64,000 nt of DNA from Ciona intestinalis (lineage: Eukaryota; Chordata; Ascidiacea; Phlebobranchia; Cionidae): contig NC_020174.2 in the NCBI RefSeq assembly GCF_000224145.3, positions 1,905,056 through 1,969,055 of the forward strand, given 5' to 3'. This document shows, piece after piece, positions 50,601 through 60,200 of this stretch. How positions within the stretch are numbered: the first letter of the stretch is position 1; every line of letters starts with the position of its first letter. The translations under genes and the position numbers were made by a program. The notes below the pieces were generated by a model, which saw nothing but the letters and a program-made list of their open reading frames with translations, was not told where the DNA came from and ran no database searches.

Positions 50601-51516
50601 GATGACGTCATAGATACGTCACAGTTGCATGGACAAAACGCTATTTGGTTACATTGGAAGATCGATAGAACAAAATTTACTGCTCTGCTGTCTAGCTAAT
50701 CTGACTGTTACGTCATAGTTAAATTCTGGTCTACCTTTGATTGACAGCTCGGCCGTTTTCCCAGACGGCTCTGACGTCACGGACGTTAGTGGTGACGTCA
50801 TCTTGGTTCGAGTCTGAGCGAACAATATCTTGAAGGGACCTATATGAAAAAAAATAGTAATTAAAATATCGTAATGCTAATGAATGTAAACAATTTTAAA
50901 TAAACAATGAATTTTATGACTCTTTATCAAATAATTTCGTTTTATTTACAAAATGAATTTAAATTTGTCCAAACTTCTATACTAAATTAACGAATGAGCT
51001 GTCGTTATAGCAAAATATCTAATCTAATGTTTATATTATGTCGTCATACAGGAAAGAGTTGACTGCATACTTGACTGTGACGTAACAATAGCTTTATTAG
51101 CTCATTCCTTTTTTTCAAAGAAAAGGCGAATTACAAAAACAGTTGCTGTTAGGCATAATATAATATCTAATACAGATCTTTCGGTATTTATTTCGAATTT
51201 CCATCAACGTGTTTATGTCGCTTTAATTAGGGTACATTTTTTAGCTGTCTTAAATTTAAAAAGAAAATTAATAAAAGATAAGACAGATATACTCTTTCTT
51301 TGTCGGGGTAAGATGGGAACCGTTTTCATTCTCTTTGTCAATATTTTATCTGACAGTAAACAAAGAATACTTTTGCAAAATTATATAAATGTATCCCTAC
51401 CACGCTTTTATAAAGGGTGCGGATATGGTTATTTAATACTGTAAATATCCTTTGGTTTGCTACCAAATGTGACAAAACAAGTGAATAAAAATTACACGGC
51501 CCATATTACCCCACCT

Positions 51517-51551
<35 letters not shown>

Positions 51552-54500
51552 TTGTTCGCTTAACTTACGGTTCGTTTGTTTTAACAGGAGTTTTCCTTCC
51601 GCGCATACTCAGTTTCCGTTCCCACATCTCACGGACGTTGTTTACCTTCGGTTTCTCGTCCTCTGAGCTCGACCCATCACTTATGACGTCATCACTGTCG
51701 TAATCTGACGATGACGTCACACTCGCAGGTTTCTTGGGCGAACGCTTAATTCTCGGGGGAGACTTTGTAGCCTGTACATGTTGGGGCGACTTCGCAAGGT
51801 TTTCGAAAAGATTCTTTTTCGATCCAGTGATGCCGGTTGTATCTACGCCAGTGTTCCCGGAACCGTTTTGTATTTTCTCTTTCACTGGAGAATGTGAGCC
51901 GTCAGGTTTTTTCGTCATATTTTCGAAGAGAGCTTTTGCTCCATGCAGGCGACCCTTGGTCTTCTTATCAAACGCGTCATCTTCCGCTGCATCAAATCCG
52001 CTCCTCTTCTGGGTCTTCTTGTTCTCCCACATTGACAACATAGCTCCAACTTTCTTGCTGTCATCCACTTCTTCTTTTTCCACTACAGGTCGCTGTTGAG
52101 CAGCGGGCTTAGGGGACTCAAACGTTGCTTTAACATCGTTGATGGCTAAAAAAAATTATTATAAAAACAAAATTTGCCAATAATAACAACACATGTGGTT
52201 TGTTAAAACCATATTTTGATTAATAACTCATTTTATTTATAAAACTGTTGTTCTTGTACATCCAACAATAACAAGCTTTATTTTTTGTTTAACCTACTAC
52301 TTTACCCAACAATATCAGGTCTTTAGTTTAACATTTTACTATGATTTTCTTTAAAATTCCCCATTCGTGTGTTTAACAATTTTCAGCGCCCTTAAGTTAC
52401 ATCGTGTTTAAGATACGGTAAAGTAATTATTTCAATGTTGTAACATTGCAAATGCTCCCACATTGAAATAAATATTCCAACATTTGTTTAATGTTATGTA
52501 AATTCCTACCCCACATATGTATACCCCACCAACATTATCTGATCCTCACCTGTGTTTTTCCTGAGAGCAGTGAGGTCCTCCGGTGGAGGAAGGTTTTGAA
52601 TTGACATCATTTTTCTTTTCCTCCCATATTTTTTTCATGTTCCCGATCTTCAAATCTTCTTGAGTGTCCTTGAGATTCTCGGCAGCAGGAGTTTTGCTCT
52701 TTCTTCTGCTCGTCTTCACTGATCCGAGAGAGGACACTGAAGTGTCGGAGTCCTAAAAAGAAATACAAAATTATTTTTTTTAAAAATTTTAAATAATTTT
52801 GGTTTTAAGTCCCTTTTTTTTAGTTTTGGAGATTTTGTATTTTTAAGTTTTTTAACTATGAGATATAATCTAGAAAGCGGTTTATAAGGATCACTAAGTT
52901 AGTTTCGCGTGGTGGGAAAACTTAGTTATAATAACACATATCTAGAATAACACATATCAAGATCTTCTGCCATATACCAGCAGTAAAGCGCGTTTATAGA
53001 TACAGCATCTAAACTAGTAGTCAATAACATAACGCTATTTAAGCGTAACGAAACACAATGTAGAACATATTTGTCCTCGCGTGGCAAAACAATTTTGAAA
53101 TTATAACACGGGTGTTCTATTTCATGAGCCTCGATTTCGTTTACGAGTTAATTCCCTGGCGTATTATGAAGCTACGATGCGAGTGCACACACAATTACCC
53201 GTAGTGTACCTAATACATTGTACATTTTGCATTAAATCATTATAAATATCGCGGCAATTGCTCAAACCCAGTGGTTAATATTGGGTTGTCTAAATTGTCA
53301 ACCATATATAAATAAATCACCCATAAGGTTACATTTGTGGTAACTCGAAAGCGGGCACAAGGTGTATAAATCAGAACACCCCTTTTATAACGACCGGCGT
53401 TTTATCGTCACGCGAGGATAAAGCAAGTTACATTCATTTATTCAACTAACACGAGTGTTCTGTTTAACTTTCAGCCCGCTTACGAATTACTACATACGTA
53501 AAACTGTGGGCAGGCTTATTAATTTATTAGATTTGTATTAATTGGGCATTGGTAACCCGACCTGGATTCGAACCCAAATCGCACTCGCTATTATATTAAC
53601 CATAATTCATAAACCTTCGTATCACGTCGAGTTATCACATATCACGTAACAGGATGACGTCACGGCCGGGATCATTAATTAACGACCACAATGCGATTAC
53701 GTAGATCGTGATACAGTATGCGTGTGTTATTCGGTAAACGTTATTGTTGCAATCAAAATGAATGAATGAAGGCATACGTCAGTTGATAGAAAGTGCCATT
53801 AATCAGCAGGAGATCGAAACAACAGTTTAACTTATATAGCTTTCTTTATCGAGCGTCTTTTGAACTTAATACAAAACCAGTACATCATGTGATAAGCTAC
53901 CATGTTTTATCATTAGCGCATAATGTACCATATTTCCTGATCGTGTTTTGAACAATTTACAACGCTTTTCAGAATCGTGATGCTACGGTTTTACAAGTCT
54001 TTGAATTTTCTTTGTTTACTACCCAAAGGGTCGATGCAATAGAATGAAAACACGTACCATCATACCCCAACGTACTATAGTTAAGCTATTTACTAAGTTA
54101 AATATATTACATAATTTTCCAACAATTTCACACCATGTTAATTGATATTGAATAAACATACAGAGCACGACAGTCATCTGGCTCACTTATCGGTTGCGTA
54201 ATGTACATTGTGATGTCATAGTTATGTATACGTGTTAGTGAATTATATTGTGGGGAAAATGGTCTTAAATTTCTAGCAGCTAATACTCTAAATAAAGCAA
54301 GTAATAGTTTCCCGAACGTTATAAAGTGCACTGTTACGATATAAAAAGGTGCGAAACATACAGTATACCCAGGCGTATAAATCCATGAGACGCATATAAT
54401 AAATGAACCGCATAAAACATGAGTTTTCTGCCTAGTTTCAATACAGACATGACAGGAGATATGTATATGTCACGATTTTTGTTGCAAAGTTTAGGTTTAA

Positions 54501-55105
54501 AGAATGTGGTTAATTGTTTAAAACACAATCACGAAATGTATCCCATCTTACCCCACATTACTTTTTGGCTATCATATTTTAATGAAACTGAACAAATAAT
54601 AAGCCATGCAGAAATTTAACATAAACAAAAAAGGTAGTTGTAGCTACTTACCGAAGCACCGAGCCATGACGAATCTACATCTGTGACGTCACTACCGGTT
54701 CCGTCAGAAATTACTGACTCGTCATCTGACACCGGAGTATATGCAAACTTGGCTGCAGCAATTTTAAGACGGGCTATTTTCTCAGCTTTGCTTAACGTTG
54801 ATCTGCGAGATTTGCTGGACATAGTGGCGAGCTGTATTTCTTCGAGTGACAAGAATTCGTTGTCGGTTGGTAGGTTAAACTTTTCAACTTGAGCAACGTT
54901 TACTGGCGTTGCTAAGTCTTCTGGTAACGGAGAGTTGATCAAAGTCAAATCTTCTTCTTTGACTTTTGGTGAAAAACTTAAACTGCCACTTAAGCTGTCG
55001 GTCTCATGCTCGCACAAAATATTCTGCTCGTGTTTGTTACCGGACAGAGGAGAACACCGCTCTGTTCGTTTTTCTCCCACTCTTTGCTCTTGTGCCGCTC
55101 CTGAT
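29617..55105 (-). CDS. SVIL: Supervillin (villin/gelsolin-family membrane-cytoskeleton protein), 5' end in gap
   Basis: At least 31 exons, high to low: 54652->55105, 52550-52752, 51569-52145, 50735-50839, 48010-48094, 47781-47875, 41269-41362, 40536-40662, 40105-40276, 39610-39791, 39176-39361, 38784-38903, 38433-38558, 37975-38054, 37418-37568, 37063-37187, 36024-36111, 35629-35751, 34985-35142, 34537-34675, 34107-34191, 33549-33693, 32991-33204, 32645-32748, 32356-32410, 32045-32182, 31623-31725, 31200-31418, 30753-30890, 30297-30412, 29617-29850. Diagnostic stretches: KAEKIARLK near the N-terminus, [85 protein letters not shown] and [14 protein letters not shown]-terminal villin headpiece ([20 protein letters not shown] ... 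[15 protein letters not shown]) ends the protein. Supervillin binds F-actin and myosin II at membranes and invadosomes. Junction 41269/40662 and exon 52550-52752 do not keep phase as written. Confidence 0.95.
30511..30735 (-). mobile_element. SINE copy (supervillin intron)
   Basis: AATGACAGTCATTATAACAC, TGTGCCCGCTTACGAGTTAC, GACAATTTAGACAAACC, TTGGAGCAAATTCTGTTAAG, then a diverged head. Ends 18 bp from the donor of exon 30753-30890. Confidence 0.75.
32510..32614. mobile_element. MITE right-half fragment (supervillin intron)
   Basis: Shared internal block GTTGTTAATTGTTTAAAACA, then ATCAGGATATTTGAATATTA, ending GTGTCCCGTCCTTCCACACC. Confidence 0.65.
32862..32907 (+). repeat. Two tandem ~22-bp units
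   Basis: TTGTGGCTGCTAAACCCAAA occurs twice back to back in a supervillin intron. Confidence 0.8.
33292..33545 (+). mobile_element. SINE copy (supervillin intron)
   Basis: GTGTCTTTGGGAAAAACAAT, CAATTGCTCCAACCCAGTAA, GTATGAAACAGAACACGTGT, GAGGATAAAGCAAGTTACTT, ending TTATTTATTCA, 4 bp from the donor of exon 33549-33693. Confidence 0.75.
35171..35426 (-). mobile_element. SINE copy, near full length (supervillin intron)
   Basis: Begins with a (GAAT)n tail and ends with the tRNA-like head reversed (GGTTGCTAACCACTGTGCCA, CAGCGCC). Confidence 0.75.
35817..35965 (-). mobile_element. Internally deleted SINE copy (supervillin intron)
   Basis: The GAATGAATGTAACTTGTTTA tail, TGCCCGTTTACGAGTTATCA, then directly TTGTTAACCACTTTGCCACA; the middle of the element is missing. 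Confidence 0.7.
37738..37945 (-). mobile_element. SINE copy (supervillin intron)
   Basis: TTTCATACACCTCATGCCAG, CACAATGGTAGCAGCGTCTA and GCCTCGAACCCCTACCCTCT with the reversed B box. Confidence 0.7.
38098..38290 (-). mobile_element. SINE 3' part (supervillin intron)
   Basis: CAACAACAGTTTTTACAAGG, TTTCGTACACCTCATGCATG and a GCTGACAATTTGAATAAAAC block; the head is missing. Confidence 0.65.
39047..39156 (+). mobile_element. SINE 3' end next to a supervillin exon
   Basis: GACATGAGGTGTATGAAGAA, GCACGAGGATAAATAAATTC and ATTCAT at the end, 20 bp from exon 39176-39361 and overlapping the intron's donor neighbourhood. Confidence 0.7.
39376..39570 (+). repeat. Degenerate tandem repeat (GGAAGTATTAGATAAAA-like)
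   Basis: At least five loose copies of a GAA(G/A)TATTAGA(T/C)AAAA motif, spaced about 30-40 bp, fill the supervillin intron between exons 39176-39361 and 39610-39791. Confidence 0.6.
40735..40784. other. Assembly gap (50 N)
   Basis: Fifty N inside supervillin between exons 40536-40662 and 41269-41362. The exon phases either side do not match, so an exon may be hidden here. Confidence 0.99.
40789..40970. mobile_element. MITE copy, right end cut, beside the gap
   Basis: A homopolymer-expanded left end (GTAGGGGGGGGGGGGGAGAT) and all internal blocks are present. The right end stops at GTGTCCCATCTT, where a 34-bp duplicated segment takes over. Confidence 0.8.
40971..41048 (+). repeat. Duplicated 34-bp segment replacing a MITE right end
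   Basis: ATTCAGGGAATT, two variable bases, CCATTGGGTACTATACCTAT at 40971-41004 and again at 41015-41048, separated by a short (TA)n. Confidence 0.75.
41515..41742 (+). mobile_element. SINE copy (supervillin intron)
   Basis: A head CGCCGTCGTGGCAACGTGGT followed, after an internal deletion, by CACAAAGGTGTATAAAACAG, AATGACTGTCGTTGCCCC and a TTATTCATTCA tail. Confidence 0.65.
42230..42305. mobile_element. MITE left-end fragment
   Basis: TAGTAGGGTGGGGTAAGATG, then TTAATTCTCTTATACGC; the right end is absent. Confidence 0.7.
44751..44916. mobile_element. MITE copy (supervillin intron)
   Basis: TAGTATGGTGGGGTAAGATG at the left, GTGTCTCATCTTACCCACCC at the right, with ATTCTTTGTTTACTAGTAAA inside. 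Confidence 0.85.
47408..47602. mobile_element. MITE copy (supervillin intron)
   Basis: GGACTGTGGGGTAAGATAGG at the left, CGTCCCATTATACCCCACAC at the right, with ATTCTTTGTTTACTACTAAA inside. Confidence 0.85.
48406..48602. mobile_element. MITE copy (supervillin intron)
   Basis: TAGTAGGGTGGGGGAGATGG at the left, GTGTCCCACCTTTCCCCACT at the right, with GTCGTAAGGATACGATTTTA inside. Confidence 0.87.
49991..50176. mobile_element. MITE copy (supervillin intron)
   Basis: ATAGCAGAGTGGGGTAAGAT at the left, GGTATCCCATCTTACCCCAC at the right; the internal blocks are in the opposite orientation to the copy at 48406. Confidence 0.85.
51303..51520. mobile_element. MITE copy followed by a (TA)n run
   Basis: TCGGGGTAAGATGGGAACCG at the left, GGCCCATATTACCCCACCTT at the right, followed by about 30 bp of TA repeat up to 51547, 21 bp from supervillin exon 51569-52145. 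Confidence 0.8.
53230..53447 (+). mobile_element. SINE copy (supervillin intron)
   Basis: CGGCAATTGCTCAAACCCAG, GGGTTGTCTAAATTGTCAAC, GAAAGCGGGCACAAGGTGTA, GAGGATAAAGCAAGTTACAT, ending TTCATTTATTCA. Confidence 0.78.
53921..54079. mobile_element. MITE copy, left end missing
   Basis: TTTCCTGATCGTGTTTTGAA, TTGAATTTTCTTTGTTTACT, ending CGTACCATCATACCCCAACG. Confidence 0.75.
54506..54562. mobile_element. MITE right-end fragment
   Basis: GTGGTTAATTGTTTAAAACA, then GTATCCCATCTTACCCCACA. Confidence 0.65.
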
Positions 55106-55605
55106 NNNNNNNNNNNNNNNNNNNNNNNNNNNNNNNNNNNNNNNNNNNNNNNNNNNNNNNNNNNNNNNNNNNNNNNNNNNNNNNNNNNNNNNNNNNNNNN
55201 NNNNNNNNNNNNNNNNNNNNNNNNNNNNNNNNNNNNNNNNNNNNNNNNNNNNNNNNNNNNNNNNNNNNNNNNNNNNNNNNNNNNNNNNNNNNNNNNNNNN
55301 NNNNNNNNNNNNNNNNNNNNNNNNNNNNNNNNNNNNNNNNNNNNNNNNNNNNNNNNNNNNNNNNNNNNNNNNNNNNNNNNNNNNNNNNNNNNNNNNNNNN
55401 NNNNNNNNNNNNNNNNNNNNNNNNNNNNNNNNNNNNNNNNNNNNNNNNNNNNNNNNNNNNNNNNNNNNNNNNNNNNNNNNNNNNNNNNNNNNNNNNNNNN
55501 NNNNNNNNNNNNNNNNNNNNNNNNNNNNNNNNNNNNNNNNNNNNNNNNNNNNNNNNNNNNNNNNNNNNNNNNNNNNNNNNNNNNNNNNNNNNNNNNNNNN
55601 NNNNN
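55106..55605. other. Assembly gap (500 N)
   Basis: Five hundred N. The supervillin first coding exon runs into its left side and an unidentified plus-strand gene emerges on its right, so the promoters and 5' exons of both probably lie here. Confidence 0.99.
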
Positions 55606-55626
55606 ATAGGTGGCAAAGTATGGATC

Positions 55627-55950
55627 GGCGTCGTGGCAAGGTGGTTAGAGCGCCTGCCTCCAACCCAGAGGTAATAGGTTCAAGGCTCTTCGCTCTACCA
55701 TTATCGGCGTATGTGTCTTTGGGCAAGACACTTAACGGCAATTGCTCCAACCCAGTGGTCACTAATGGGTTGTCCAAATTATCAGCCATACATAAAAAAA
55801 ATTAAAAAAATCCCCCAAAAAGTAATTCCCTACAAAGTAACATACATGGTAACTCGTAAGCTGGCACAAGGTGCATGAAACAGAACACCCGTGTTATAAC
55901 AACTGTCGTTTTCCGACCACACGAGGATAAAGCAAGTTACATTCATTCAT
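55627..55950 (+). mobile_element. Full-length composite tRNA-derived SINE
   Basis: Reference copy for the family. It has a tRNA-like head GGCGTCGTGGCAAGGTGG with A-box-like TGGCAAGGTGG and B-box-like GGTTCAAGGCT, then CTACCATTATCGGCG, GGGCAAGACACTTAACGGCA and TTGCTCCAACCCAGTGGTCA. An A-rich spacer follows, then GGTAACTCGTAAGCTGGCAC, GAAACAGAACACCCGTGTTA, GAGGATAAAGCAAGTTACAT and a TTCATTCA end. It resembles the composite SINE reported from Ciona (Cics-1); that match is from memory. Confidence 0.85.
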
Positions 55951-55973
55951 GGTATTTCTGTTTAAAAAAACAG

Positions 55974-56824
55974 GTTATGAAATGTATTAAATTTTATATT
56001 ATGTGTTATATCTTTGAGATTAAACCTGGTAAATTATATTCAAGATTCACTAATTCTAGTTGCAGCTTGGTCAGCTATGCAGAGAAGGAAGGGAATTCAG
56101 AAATTGACCTGAATAATGGAAAACGGCAAAACTCAAATGTTTCCGATTCTTTGAATAATATTGATGAAGAATTCTTGTGTGATTCAGGTAAATACGAACA
56201 TATTACTGTGGGGTAAGACAGAAGACACTTAGCCCATAATATCCAAATATCCTAGCCGTGTTTTAAACAATTAACAACGGTCTATGGGAGTCGTGAAAAT
56301 ACAGTTTTATAATTCTTTGAATGTTCTTTGTTTACTACTAAATATGTCGAGAAAATAGAGTAAAAAGTGGCCCATCTTCCCCACCCTACTATATAAGTTA
56401 CGGATCCATTTTTTCCTCAAAACCAATGAAATCGGTTTCAAGGCTCACAGCCGCTACCATTGTATGCATGTTTGTCCTTAAACTAGACACTTAACACACT
56501 TAAACTGCTCCAACTCAATGGTCATAGATAAATTATTCGAATGGTTAGCCTTAGAGGAAAAAAATGAAAAAAAAGGGTAGACTATACTTTCCAATTTGTC
56601 CGGCGCCGTGGCAAAGTGGTTAGCGCACCTGTCTGTAACCCAGAGGTAATGGGTTCAAGGCTCCGGCCATGCAAGAGTAGAGCAAGTTACATTCAATTTA
56701 AACTGCAGGTTAATAGGTTATATAATTTCAGTAATTTATATATTGTAATAATATAGATGTTCAACCAAGTAGGAAAAGCAGAAGACTGGAAAGCTATTTG
56801 TCAGATTGCAATCTACAGAAATAA
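55974..56824 (+). CDS. Unrecognised gene, last two exons
   Basis: Exon 55974-56187 (or a shorter form starting after the acceptor at about 56067) joins in phase to exon 56757-56824, which ends in TAA. AATAAA follows at 56885-56890. The product's C-terminus is hydrophilic and Ser/Asp/Asn-rich (SYAEKEGNSEIDLNNGKR, NVSDSLNNIDEEFLCDS, then PSRKSRRLESYLSDCNLQK). I do not recognise the family. The upstream exons are probably in the 500-N gap. A MITE and a head-tail SINE derivative lie in the intron. It converges on the MAM/vWA gene. Confidence 0.6.
56203..56396. mobile_element. MITE copy (intron of the unrecognised gene)
   Basis: ATTACTGTGGGGTAAGACAG at the left, GTGGCCCATCTTCCCCACCC at the right; all internal blocks present. 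Starts 16 bp after the exon 55974-56187 donor. Confidence 0.87.
56605..56700 (+). mobile_element. Head-to-tail SINE derivative (~95 bp)
   Basis: An intact tRNA-like head (GGCGCCGTGGCAAAGTGGTT, GGTAATGGGTTCAAGGCTCC) joined directly to the last 30 bp of the tail (GAGTAGAGCAAGTTACATTC). About 230 bp of the middle is absent. Confidence 0.8.
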
Positions 56825-56940
56825 TGCTGTTGGTTCTAGATTTTAATTTTAAAATTTATTTCTTTATGTTATTTTTATTTCGTTAATAAAAATGAAAAGC
56901 AAATTGTTTGGTGGAAATATCGGCCAATACTCTGCATTTA

Positions 56941-57118
56941 GTACTGTGGGGGAAGATGGGACACCTTTATCACATAATATTCAAATCCTGTTTTTAACAA
57001 TTAACAATAACAATGGGCTATGGGAGTCCTGAGGAAATGATTTTATAGTTCTTTGTTTACAACCGAACAGGATGAGAAAATAGAATAAAAAAGTGTACCA
57101 TCTTCCCCCAACATACTA
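56941..57118. mobile_element. MITE copy between convergent genes
   Basis: GTACTGTGGGGGAAGATGGG at the left, GTGTACCATCTTCCCCCAAC at the right; lies between the 3' ends of the unrecognised gene and the MAM/vWA gene. Confidence 0.85.
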
Positions 57119-57203
57119 ATATTATATCTTTCTTAAGAAGTTTAAAAAGTATAATACTTAGACGCCTTTCCCAGCAGAAATTATACTAAAATATTTTAAG
57201 GTA

Positions 57204-60200
57204 TTAAAATCGGTCCAAAAATTGTTTAAACTTGTCTTCTGAATCTTCAGTGAAAAAGATTGCTTCACATAGATGAAATATTGGGTGTCCACATGCAACC
57301 AGACTCATTTGACTCTGTGATAAATTTATATGAATGAATGTAACTTATTTACTCTCACAGGACAGTGGTTATAAGAGGAATGATTCATACACCTTGTGTT
57401 TGCTTACAAGTTATGTAACTTTGTGGGTGATTATTTTTTAGATTTTTGTTGTGTTGCCGACAATTTAGACAACCCATTAGTGACCATTGGGTAGAACAAT
57501 TGCCGTTAAGTGTTTTGCACAAGGACACATATGCCCACAATGGTAGCAGTGACAAGCTGTGAACCCATTACCTCTAGGTCAAAGACAGGCGTGTTAACCA
57601 TTATTGTGCCACAGCGCCGGTAAATTATTAAGCTGTTGTAAAATACAGTGTATAAACTCACTTTAAAAGAATCTGTTAATTCTTGATATGATCCCATACC
57701 AACAGCCGCCACAATGCTCCCCATGGCACGTAGCTTCGTGTATGCTTGATTCAGATTTGCCCAGATGGTATTTCCAGTTGAATCTTGAGCAAAAAATTGT
57801 CAGCCATATAATAAAAAACAAGCAAAAAATTCAGCAAAATTTATCACCTACAAATATACATAGTAGTAACTTGTTAGAGGGCATGAGGTGTATGAAACAG
57901 AACACCCGCGCTATAACAACTTTCTTGTTTTGCCACGCCAGGAAAAAAATTACTTTCATTCATTCGCTAACTCAACTATCCCCAGCGTTCAATAGTGTGA
58001 CACCAATTAGGATAAAACAGGTTCCATTTAAACTAATAGTAGGGTGGGGAAAGATAGGAGGCTTTTAGCACATAATATCCTGATCATGTTTTAAACAATA
58101 TTCAATTGTCTATGAAAGTCGTGAGGATACGGTTTTAAAATTTTTTGAATATTCTTTGTTTAATAATAGAATGAATAGGTGTTACATCTTTTCCACCCGA
58201 CTGTAGGCCTATATTTAAACAGTCAAATATACAAAACTTTTCACTCACCATTTTCACGCATTGTAATGACAATTACATCCAAATATTCAGTATTATTCAA
58301 CTGTGTTGACAATTTATTTCTCAAAACAAAATCCACTGCCCGCGAAATGTAAGTTTCTGTTGAATTGTCACCGCACATAAGTGGCGCTTGTCGTAACTCA
58401 TGTAGTGCCTTATTTTTGTTTGAAATTGCAACAACTCCAGTGTAAATCAAGTCACTCCAATCAGCATAATTTATCTAAAAGTGTTGAATAAGAAAATTTA
58501 CAGAATACATACCTTTTTTATTTTAAATTTGAGCGTATGTTACTTTACAGTCTACATTTTTGTCAACAATATTTTTCTTGCACAATACACTATCATTTAC
58601 TTCTAAAATTGTAGTTTCTTTTAATTTTTAAATGAGTTAAATTCCAGAATACCTTACTTTTCGGATTTCAAATTTTTATAGCATATTTTACTCTACAGTC
58701 TGCAATATCTGTCAAGGTTATTTTTCTTGCAACCTACACTATCACTATTATGTACTTCTAAAATTGTAGTTTATTTTAGTTTTTAAATGAGTTAAATTGC
58801 AGAAAACGTCACTGTTTCTGATTTTAAATTTGAGCATATTTTATTCTACAATATCTGTCAAGATTATTTTAATTTTCTTGCAGCATACACTATCATGTAC
58901 TTAAAATTGTAATCCCCTTCCCATCTTTATTTACAAATCATGCTTACCAAAGATATATAGCAGAAATTAGGGTTCATCAAAGCTTGCTCTACAAAAGTTT
59001 TTCCCATATTAAATTGTTGAATATCTGATGAAATATTGCCTTTTGAACCGTTGTTACAAGTAAGTGTTGACGCGTCCATGATGAAAGTAATTTTCATGTT
59101 ACAGTTTCCTTCATGTAAGTAATTATTAATTTACAATTGTTAAACAGCTTATAACCATTAATAGCAGTTGCATTCATTTAAGTCCTTTTTATAACACATA
59201 AACCCCTAAATAAGAACACCTAATTTATCTCTGCAATTTTTTAAACAAGGGAAATTTTAATTGAAAAGACAGAATATTGCGACAAAACAACAGTCGTTAA
59301 ACACACTTGCAGTTAAAAACACATTTACATTCAATTGGAAGAAAATAAAAAGTTCCAAGGGCTATAGGTCGTAACTCGAATGAATAAAACACAAAATACA
59401 CTGAAGAGAACACTTTAAAATACTGATATTACTTCAATGCCCAATAAAATATTACCCTTACCTTTTTGCATTGAATTATTGTGGTTCAAATGCTCGCTGG
59501 TTAGAAATGGTGAAGTTGTTGGATTTTGAGTTAACTCTCTGGGAGAGGCATAAGTGACTAGGTTTGGCTTGTTAGTAACTTTTTCCACAACTTTGTAGGA
59601 TTCAACACGAGACAAATCTAAAAAGCCAGAAAAATAGTAAAGTTTTTATTTTTTTCTTTATAAAAGATAACTTGAATGTAACATACTTTTTCCTTGCATG
59701 GCTGGAAAACGACAGTCGTTAAAACACGGGTGTTCTTTTCATACACCTCATGCCAGCTTACGAGTTACCATGTATGCTACCTTTTTGGGTGATTGTTTTA
59801 TTGGAATATTTAATGTATGGCTGATAATGTGGACAACCCATTAGTGACCACTGGGTTGAAGCAATTGTCATAAAGTGTCGTGCCGAAGGACACATACGCC
59901 TGCAATGATAACAGCGACAAGCCTTGAACCCATTACCTTTGGGTTAGAGGCCAACGTGCTAACCACTTTGCCATCGCACCAGGATTATTTTGTGAGTTAA
60001 GAGATAAGCAGAGAAAAGTTGGTACACAATTATTTGCATAAAGTTAAATTGGTCAAGACAAACGAAGTCTATTCAATACCTTGACCACACAAACCCTCAT
60101 ATAACATGACGTCATCGAGAGCTATATCACCAAAGTAACTCTTAATTGATGCTTCAACCACTATGAAAAAGTGGTCACTAAATATATCAATATCGACTTT

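Larger units (their letters stand above)
46999..54691. promoter_or_regulatory. Cluster of TGACGTCA palindromes (CRE/ATF-type)
   Basis: Exact TGACGTCA at 46999, 47806, 48087, 49850, 50251, 50554, 50603, 50772, 50793, 51684, 51712, 53655 and 54684, with many near-matches (TGACGTAA, ATACGTCA). Several lie inside supervillin coding exons, others in introns. TGACGTCA is the full cAMP-response element bound by CREB/ATF bZIP dimers. Regulatory meaning here is inference; the enrichment is directly countable. Confidence 0.5.

Noticed and set aside
51734..52099. 121-codon plus-strand frame
   Set aside because: Antisense of the 577-bp supervillin exon, which joins in phase on both sides or nearly so.
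55627..55700. tRNA gene
   Set aside because: A- and B-box-like motifs belong to a SINE head; no clean cloverleaf or anticodon arm, and the same head recurs in many SINE copies.
55037..55805. Long frames running through the 500-N gap
   Set aside because: They are open only because N codons cannot be stops; the flanking residues are supervillin antisense on one side and SINE on the other.
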